Assembly: GCF_023227905.1 (NCBI RefSeq)
Contig: NZ_JALOCF010000020.1
Coordinates: 1 to 64,000, forward strand
DNA: 64,000 bases
Direction: 5' to 3'
DNA from: Methylobacter sp.
GTDB taxonomy: Bacteria > Pseudomonadota > Gammaproteobacteria > Methylococcales > Methylomonadaceae
A model generated the notes under the pieces. The model saw only the letters and a list, made by a program, of their open reading frames with translations, was not told where the DNA came from and did not search any database. This document shows, in pieces, positions 59,733 to 64,000 of this stretch. How positions within the stretch are numbered: the stretch's first letter is position 1; each line of letters starts with the position of its first letter. The position numbers and the translations under genes were made by a program.

Positions 59733-60848
59733 ATGAATAACGCCGATAAAATCTATGACCTTGCCGTGCCTGGTGTGCAAAAGCTTATCCCTTATACACC
59801 CGGCAAACCGATTGAAGAACTTGAGCGCGAGTTGGGACTGACCCAGATCATAAAACTGGCGTCCAATGAAAATCCTTTAGGGCCCGGAAAAAAAGCCTTG
59901 GCTGCGATACAGGCAACTTTGAAGGATTTGGCTTTGTACCCGGATGGCAACGGTTTTAATCTAAAGCAGGCATTAGCGAAAAAATATGCTGTCGAGATGA
60001 ACCAGATTACCTTGGGCAATGGTTCCAATGAAATTCTGGAATTGGTAGCGAGGGCGTTTTTGACGCCGGAATTTGAAGTGGTTTTTTCGCAGCATGCTTT
60101 TGCCGTCTATCCGATAGTAACTCAGGCAGTTGGCGCTACGGCGGTTGTAGCTCCTGCGTTAAATTACGGGCACGATCTGGATGCTATGCTGCAAAGAGTG
60201 ACCGATAAAACACGGCTGGTGTTTATAGCAAATCCGAATAATCCCACGGGTACATTACTGGATCATGCCAGTTTGGAGGCATTTATTCAGGCGTTGCCGG
60301 ACACTTGCGTATGCGTACTCGATGAAGCCTACTGTGAATTTGTTGGCGACCAAAGTGCGGATAATTCAATCGCCTGGTTGGAAAAATACCCCAACTTGTT
60401 AATTACGCGCACCTTTTCCAAAGCTTATGGGTTAGCTGGATTGCGCGTCGGATATGGCTTATCCAGTCCGCAGCTAGCCGACATCCTGAATCGGGTGCGC
60501 CAGCCATTCAATAACAATATGCTGGCCTTGGCCGCTGCCGAAGCGGCGTTGACCGATGCCGAGCATTTGCAAAACACCATTGAGGTTAATGCTCAAGGCA
60601 TGCGGTTTATAACCGAAGGTTTTAAGAAACTGGGTTTGGAATGGATTCCCTCGGCAGGTAATTTCGTTCTGGTTGACCTGAAGCAGCCTGCGATGCCGAT
60701 CTATGAGGCCTTGCTGCGCAAAGGCGTTATTGTCAGACCGGTCGGCGTCTATGAATTACCTAATCATCTGCGCATTACCATCGGCACGCAGACAGAAAAT
60801 CAGCTGTTCTTACAGGCATTGACTGAAGTTTTATCAAGCAATGTTTAA
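59733..60848 (+). CDS. hisC: Histidinol-phosphate/aromatic aminotransferase
   Basis: A 371-residue class-I/II PLP enzyme. ELGLTQIIKLASNENPLGPG is the HisC opening, VFIANPNNPTGTLLDHASLE the cofactor loop and ITRTFSKAYGLAGLRVGYGL holds the Schiff-base lysine. In this gene order (pheA-hisC-tyrA) the enzyme is often a second HisC that also transaminates aromatic keto acids, so the in vivo role may be in Phe/Tyr rather than His synthesis. The end overlaps tyrA by 8 bases. Confidence 0.93.
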   Translation: MNNADKIYDLAVPGVQKLIPYTPGKPIEELERELGLTQIIKLASNENPLGPGKKALAAIQATLKDLALYPDGNGFNLKQALAKKYAVEMNQITLGNGSNEILELVARAFLTPEFEVVFSQHAFAVYPIVTQAVGATAVVAPALNYGHDLDAMLQRVTDKTRLVFIANPNNPTGTLLDHASLEAFIQALPDTCVCVLDEAYCEFVGDQSADNSIAWLEKYPNLLITRTFSKAYGLAGLRVGYGLSSPQLADILNRVRQPFNNNMLALAAAEAALTDAEHLQNTIEVNAQGMRFITEGFKKLGLEWIPSAGNFVLVDLKQPAMPIYEALLRKGVIVRPVGVYELPNHLRITIGTQTENQLFLQALTEVLSSNV

Positions 60849-61719
60849 GCGGATTTGCATTATCGGCGTCGGCTTGATTGGCGGATCCATTGCTCGTGCG
60901 GCACGGCAACAGGGTTTATGCAATAGCATAGTCGGCTATGGGCGCAAACTCGATGAGCAAAATCTGCAAACGGCAAAACAATTAGGCGTTATCGACGGCT
61001 ATAAGCTAGAACTGGCAGAAGCCGTTCAAGGCGCTGATTGTGTGGTCATTGCGACTCCGGTTGCGAGTATCGAAAGCATTTTTACCCAGCTTAAGCCGTT
61101 GTGGTCGGATAATACGATTTATACCGATGTCGGCAGCACCAAAGGCAGCGTCATTGCCGCAGCTGAGCGCGTTTTTGGCGTTGTTCCTGATAATCTGGTG
61201 CCCGCTCATCCTATCGCCGGAGCCGAGAATAGTGGTGTAACGGCCTCAGTCGATGATTTGTTTCTGAATAAACGCCTGATTATCACGCCGGTCGGCAATA
61301 CCAATCCCGAAGCAGTGCAAAAAATTCAAGGTTTCTGGGAACGGCTGGGATCATCAGTATCGGTGATGAATGTCGCGCATCATGATGGCGTACTGGCTGC
61401 AACCAGCCATTTACCGCATATTCTGGCTTTTGCTTTGGTCGATATGCTCGGCCATAAAGACGAACAGAGCGAGATATTTCAATACGCGGCCGGAGGATTC
61501 AAGGATTTTACGCGGATAGCCTCCAGCGACCCGATCATGTGGAAGGATATTTGTGCCGCCAATAAAGATGAAATCATCCCTTTAATTGAGCAGTTAAAGG
61601 GAGAATTGGATAAAATACAACATTTGCTGGAAAGTAACGACACCCAGCAGCTTTTTGAAACCTTTACGTATGCCAAAAACGCACGGCAACGCTTTCTTGA
61701 CCAATTCGATAATAATTAA
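60841..61719 (+). CDS. tyrA: Prephenate (or arogenate) dehydrogenase
   Basis: A 292-residue NAD(P)-dependent enzyme. FKRICIIGVGLIGGSIARAA is the Rossmann loop. DVGSTKGSVIAAAERVFG and VPAHPIAGAENSGVTASVDD are family motifs, the latter with the catalytic histidine. The helical C-terminal domain includes LAATSHLPHILAFALVDML and YAAGGFKDFTRIASSDPIMW. It produces 4-hydroxyphenylpyruvate for tyrosine. It overlaps hisC by 8 bases and ends one base before the aroA ATG at 61721. Confidence 0.95.
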   Translation: MFKRICIIGVGLIGGSIARAARQQGLCNSIVGYGRKLDEQNLQTAKQLGVIDGYKLELAEAVQGADCVVIATPVASIESIFTQLKPLWSDNTIYTDVGSTKGSVIAAAERVFGVVPDNLVPAHPIAGAENSGVTASVDDLFLNKRLIITPVGNTNPEAVQKIQGFWERLGSSVSVMNVAHHDGVLAATSHLPHILAFALVDMLGHKDEQSEIFQYAAGGFKDFTRIASSDPIMWKDICAANKDEIIPLIEQLKGELDKIQHLLESNDTQQLFETFTYAKNARQRFLDQFDNN

Positions 61720-61720
61720 T

Positions 61721-63043
61721 ATGTCAAAATCAATAACATTTTACGTTCAACCCGGCGGTAAATTACAAGGCGAGGCACGTGTGCCCGGCGATAAATCCAT
61801 GTCGCACCGTTCAATCATGCTGGGATCGCTGGCTGAAGGCGTCACTCATGTAAAAGGCTTTCTCGAAGCGGAAGATGCGTTGGCGACCTTGCAGGCTTTT
61901 CGCGATATGGGGGTTGAAATTGAAGGACCGGTCAATGGCGAATTGACCATACACGGTGTCGGCAAGCATGGCTTGAAAGCGCCTAAAAATGATTTGTATC
62001 TGGGCAACTCAGGGACATCAATGCGTTTGCTGAGCGGATTATTGGCGGGTCAGTCATTCAACTCAGTATTAACCGGCGATAAATCGTTGTCCGGCAGGCC
62101 GATGAAACGTGTTACCGAGCCGTTGGCAACCATGGGCGCCAACATTAAAGCTACTGAAAAAGGAACTGCGCCTCTGCATATTACCGGTAGAGCAGGGCAG
62201 CTGACCGGCATTGATTATGCGATGCCGATCGCCAGCGCCCAAGTCAAATCCTGTCTGTTATTGGCAGGCATGTACGCACAAGGCGTAACCAGCGTTACCG
62301 AGCCTGCGCCTACCCGCGATCATACCGAGCGCATGCTGACCGGCTTTAGTTATCCGGTCAAGCAGGAAGGCAATAAAGTCAGCATTACTGCAGAAGGCCG
62401 TTTAACGGCAGCCGATATTGACGTACCGAGCGATATTTCATCGGCGGCATTTTTTCTGGTCGGAGCGTCCATTGCACCGGGTTCCGATCTGACGTTGAGA
62501 CATGTGGGCATTAATCCTACCCGCACCGGTGTCATCGACATCCTGAGATTGATGGGCGCCAATATCGAAGTTCTTAATGAGCGAACTGTTGGTGGCGAGC
62601 CGGTAGCCGACTTGCATGTGGTTTACAGCCCTCTTAAAGGCATAGATATTCCCGAACATCTGGTGCCGCTAGCTATTGACGAGTTTCCGGTGTTGTTTGT
62701 CGCCGCAGCCTGCGCAGAAGGCCAAACCCGGTTAACCGGCGCGGAAGAGCTTAGGGTAAAAGAATCGGATCGTATTCAGGTAATGGCAGATGGTTTGCAA
62801 ATTTTGGGCGTGGACGCACAGCCGACTGAGGATGGCATGGTCATTCAGGGTGGATCGATTGGCGGTGGCGAAGTCATATCGCATGGCGACCACAGAATTG
62901 CGATGTCGTTTTCAATTGCCGGTTTGCGCGCAAATGCACCGATTACCATTCATGATTGCGAAAACGTGAATACCTCATTCCCTGAGTTTAGAGATTTGGC
63001 AAAGCGTTTAGGCCTTGATCTCGTTTGCAAGGAAGAAGTGTGA
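61721..63043 (+). CDS. aroA: 3-phosphoshikimate 1-carboxyvinyltransferase (EPSP synthase)
   Basis: A 440-residue shikimate-pathway enzyme. I take the ATG at 61721, since the longer frame runs into tyrA. RVPGDKSMSHRSIMLGSLAE binds shikimate-3-phosphate, LGNSGTSMRLLSGLLAGQSF is the PEP loop, and EELRVKESDRIQVMADGLQI and HGDHRIAMSFSIAGL carry catalytic Arg, Glu and His. The sequence around LGNSGTSMR is of the class II type (Gly-Asn-Ser-Gly-Thr), which can be less sensitive to glyphosate; this is a recalled family trait. Its stop overlaps the cmk GTG start. Confidence 0.96.
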   Translation: MSKSITFYVQPGGKLQGEARVPGDKSMSHRSIMLGSLAEGVTHVKGFLEAEDALATLQAFRDMGVEIEGPVNGELTIHGVGKHGLKAPKNDLYLGNSGTSMRLLSGLLAGQSFNSVLTGDKSLSGRPMKRVTEPLATMGANIKATEKGTAPLHITGRAGQLTGIDYAMPIASAQVKSCLLLAGMYAQGVTSVTEPAPTRDHTERMLTGFSYPVKQEGNKVSITAEGRLTAADIDVPSDISSAAFFLVGASIAPGSDLTLRHVGINPTRTGVIDILRLMGANIEVLNERTVGGEPVADLHVVYSPLKGIDIPEHLVPLAIDEFPVLFVAAACAEGQTRLTGAEELRVKESDRIQVMADGLQILGVDAQPTEDGMVIQGGSIGGGEVISHGDHRIAMSFSIAGLRANAPITIHDCENVNTSFPEFRDLAKRLGLDLVCKEEV

Positions 63044-63696
63044 CTGTTCCGGTATTGACGATTGACGGCCCTAGCGGTGCAGGAAAAGGCACGGTTAGCC
63101 GGGCGGTAGCAAAAAAACTGGGCTGGAATTATCTGGATAGCGGCTCTATCTATCGTTCGCTGGCAATAGCGGCGTTAAAGCAAGCTGTTGATTTGGCAGA
63201 TGAAGCCGTCATTGTTAATATAGCTCAAGCGATGATGCTGGAGTTTGATTGCGACGATGAGTTGGTCGTCAGGCTGGATGGTGAGGACATAACCTCACAA
63301 CTGGGTCTCGAAAGCACAGGTAATGCCGCATCCATTGTCGCGGCGCTACCTGAAGTCAGACGTGTCTTATTGCAAAAACAAAAGGATTTCAAACAACTGC
63401 CGGGACTGGTTGCAGATGGTCGCGATATGGGGACGGTGGTTTTCCCTGACGCAGAATATAAGGTATTTTTAACTGCCAGCGCAGCCGAAAGAGCCAGGAG
63501 GCGATATAAACAGTTGATAGAAAAAGGGAATGATGCTAATCTAATACAGATAACAAATGAGATAGAAGAGCGAGATCGTCGGGACATGGAGCGCAAGACC
63601 GCGCCGTTAGCGATGGCCAATGATGCGCTTTATATCGATTCTTCGGATATGACATTGAATTCTGTTATAGAAGAAGTACTGAATTTAATCCATTAA
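63040..63696 (+). CDS. cmk: Cytidylate kinase
   Basis: A 218-residue NMP kinase with a GTG start overlapping the aroA stop (GTGTGA), preceded by AAGGAAG. VLTIDGPSGAGKGTVSRAVA is the P-loop, LGWNYLDSGSIYRSLAIAAL the CMP-binding helix, and VADGRDMGTVVFPDAEYKVF with TASAAERARRRYKQLIEKGN the lid. The order aroA-cmk-rpsA is classic for gammaproteobacteria. Confidence 0.96.
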   Translation: MTVPVLTIDGPSGAGKGTVSRAVAKKLGWNYLDSGSIYRSLAIAALKQAVDLADEAVIVNIAQAMMLEFDCDDELVVRLDGEDITSQLGLESTGNAASIVAALPEVRRVLLQKQKDFKQLPGLVADGRDMGTVVFPDAEYKVFLTASAAERARRRYKQLIEKGNDANLIQITNEIEERDRRDMERKTAPLAMANDALYIDSSDMTLNSVIEEVLNLIH

Positions 63697-63797
63697 GGAT
63701 TATTACTGCATGGTCACAGCAAATTGGTTGCGTGATCTTTTTTTAACTTTGATAAAGAAAACGCTTGTTGTTGTTTCGACAGGCTTGGGAATAGAAA

Positions 63798-64000
63798 ATG
63801 AGCGAAAGCTTTGCTGAATTATTTGAAGAAAGTCTAATCAAGACGGAAATGCGTCCTGGTGCCATGTTAATGGGTACGGTTGTCGATATCGAAAACGATA
63901 TGATCATCGTCAGCACCCATTCTAAATCAGAAGGTGTCATTCCAAAATGGCAGTTTCTAAATAACGATGGCGAATTAGAAGTTGCCATTGGCGACGAAGT
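63798..64000 (+). CDS. rpsA: 30S ribosomal protein S1, N-terminal fragment (cut by window edge)
   Basis: From ATG at 63798 the frame reads MSESFAELFEESLIKTEMRP, then GAMLMGTVVDIENDMIIVST and SEGVIPKWQFLNNDG, the first S1 domain start. 67 codons lie in the window. The 101-base gap to cmk has only a weak RBS-like GGGA; structured leaders that allow S1 to control its own message are usual for this gene. Confidence 0.95.
   Translation, partial: MSESFAELFEESLIKTEMRPGAMLMGTVVDIENDMIIVSTHSKSEGVIPKWQFLNNDGELEVAIGDE

Overview
The window looks like the chromosome of a gammaproteobacterial methanotroph (order Methylococcales). The main reason is a block of tetrahydromethanopterin (H4MPT) C1-transfer genes on the plus strand at about 18.6-28.7 kb: beta-RFAP synthase, an Orf17-type ATP-grasp protein, mch, orf5, orf7 and fae, followed by genes that look like methylofuran/H4MPT cofactor synthesis. 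At the right end the order gyrA-serC-pheA-hisC-tyrA-aroA-cmk-rpsA is the arrangement known from Pseudomonas-like gammaproteobacteria. Most genes are about 50% GC. No rRNA, tRNA or CRISPR array was seen.

Layout. 0-6 kb: an M48 protease (cut by the window edge), an MlaC/HpnM-type protein, a class-V aminotransferase, two proteins of unknown function, an AraC regulator, a VOC protein, an NTF2-like protein, and a decayed tautomerase gene. 6.5-10.5 kb: a very AT-rich two-gene unit, an OLD-family nuclease plus a UvrD-like helicase, which reads as a Gabija-type anti-phage system; a DUF2442/DUF4160 pair follows. 11-17.3 kb: an OFA-type MFS transporter, then a cobalt/B12 group (cbtA, a 2Fe-2S ferredoxin, cobB/cbiA) behind a candidate divergent cobalamin riboswitch and a 41-codon ORF, then a CPA1 Na+/H+ antiporter. 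17.8-30.7 kb: the H4MPT block, a MarR regulator and a GAF-GGDEF protein. 30.7-33.7 kb: pntAB transhydrogenase. 34-37.8 kb: secreted small proteins, an IS256-type transposase remnant, and an nsrR/truncated-haemoglobin pair with a near-consensus NsrR box. 38-41 kb: a small phage- or plasmid-like island (XRE repressor, Gp157, an annealing-protein/J-domain fusion, a 97-aa protein) that carries copies of one palindromic operator. 41-54.6 kb: a CheB-like esterase, a DD-carboxypeptidase, a GH17-like protein, a multicopper oxidase/cupredoxin pair, a TPR lipoprotein, a pentapeptide-repeat membrane protein, HdeD, an LMW phosphatase and a dienelactone hydrolase. 54.8-64 kb: gyrA and the aromatic amino acid genes into rpsA.

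The genes work together mainly in formaldehyde oxidation. Fae condenses formaldehyde with H4MPT, Mch processes methenyl-H4MPT, and MptG with the ATP-grasp, CitG-like, HisA-like and MfnF-like proteins probably build the cofactors; PntAB balances NADH and NADPH. A recurring oddity is small repeats inside coding sequences of this block: a perfect 23-bp inverted repeat within the Orf17-type gene, and a roughly 50-bp repeat shared by the 3' end of mch and the interior of the MfnD-like gene. All assignments come from reading the translated sequence and recalled family features; no database search was run.
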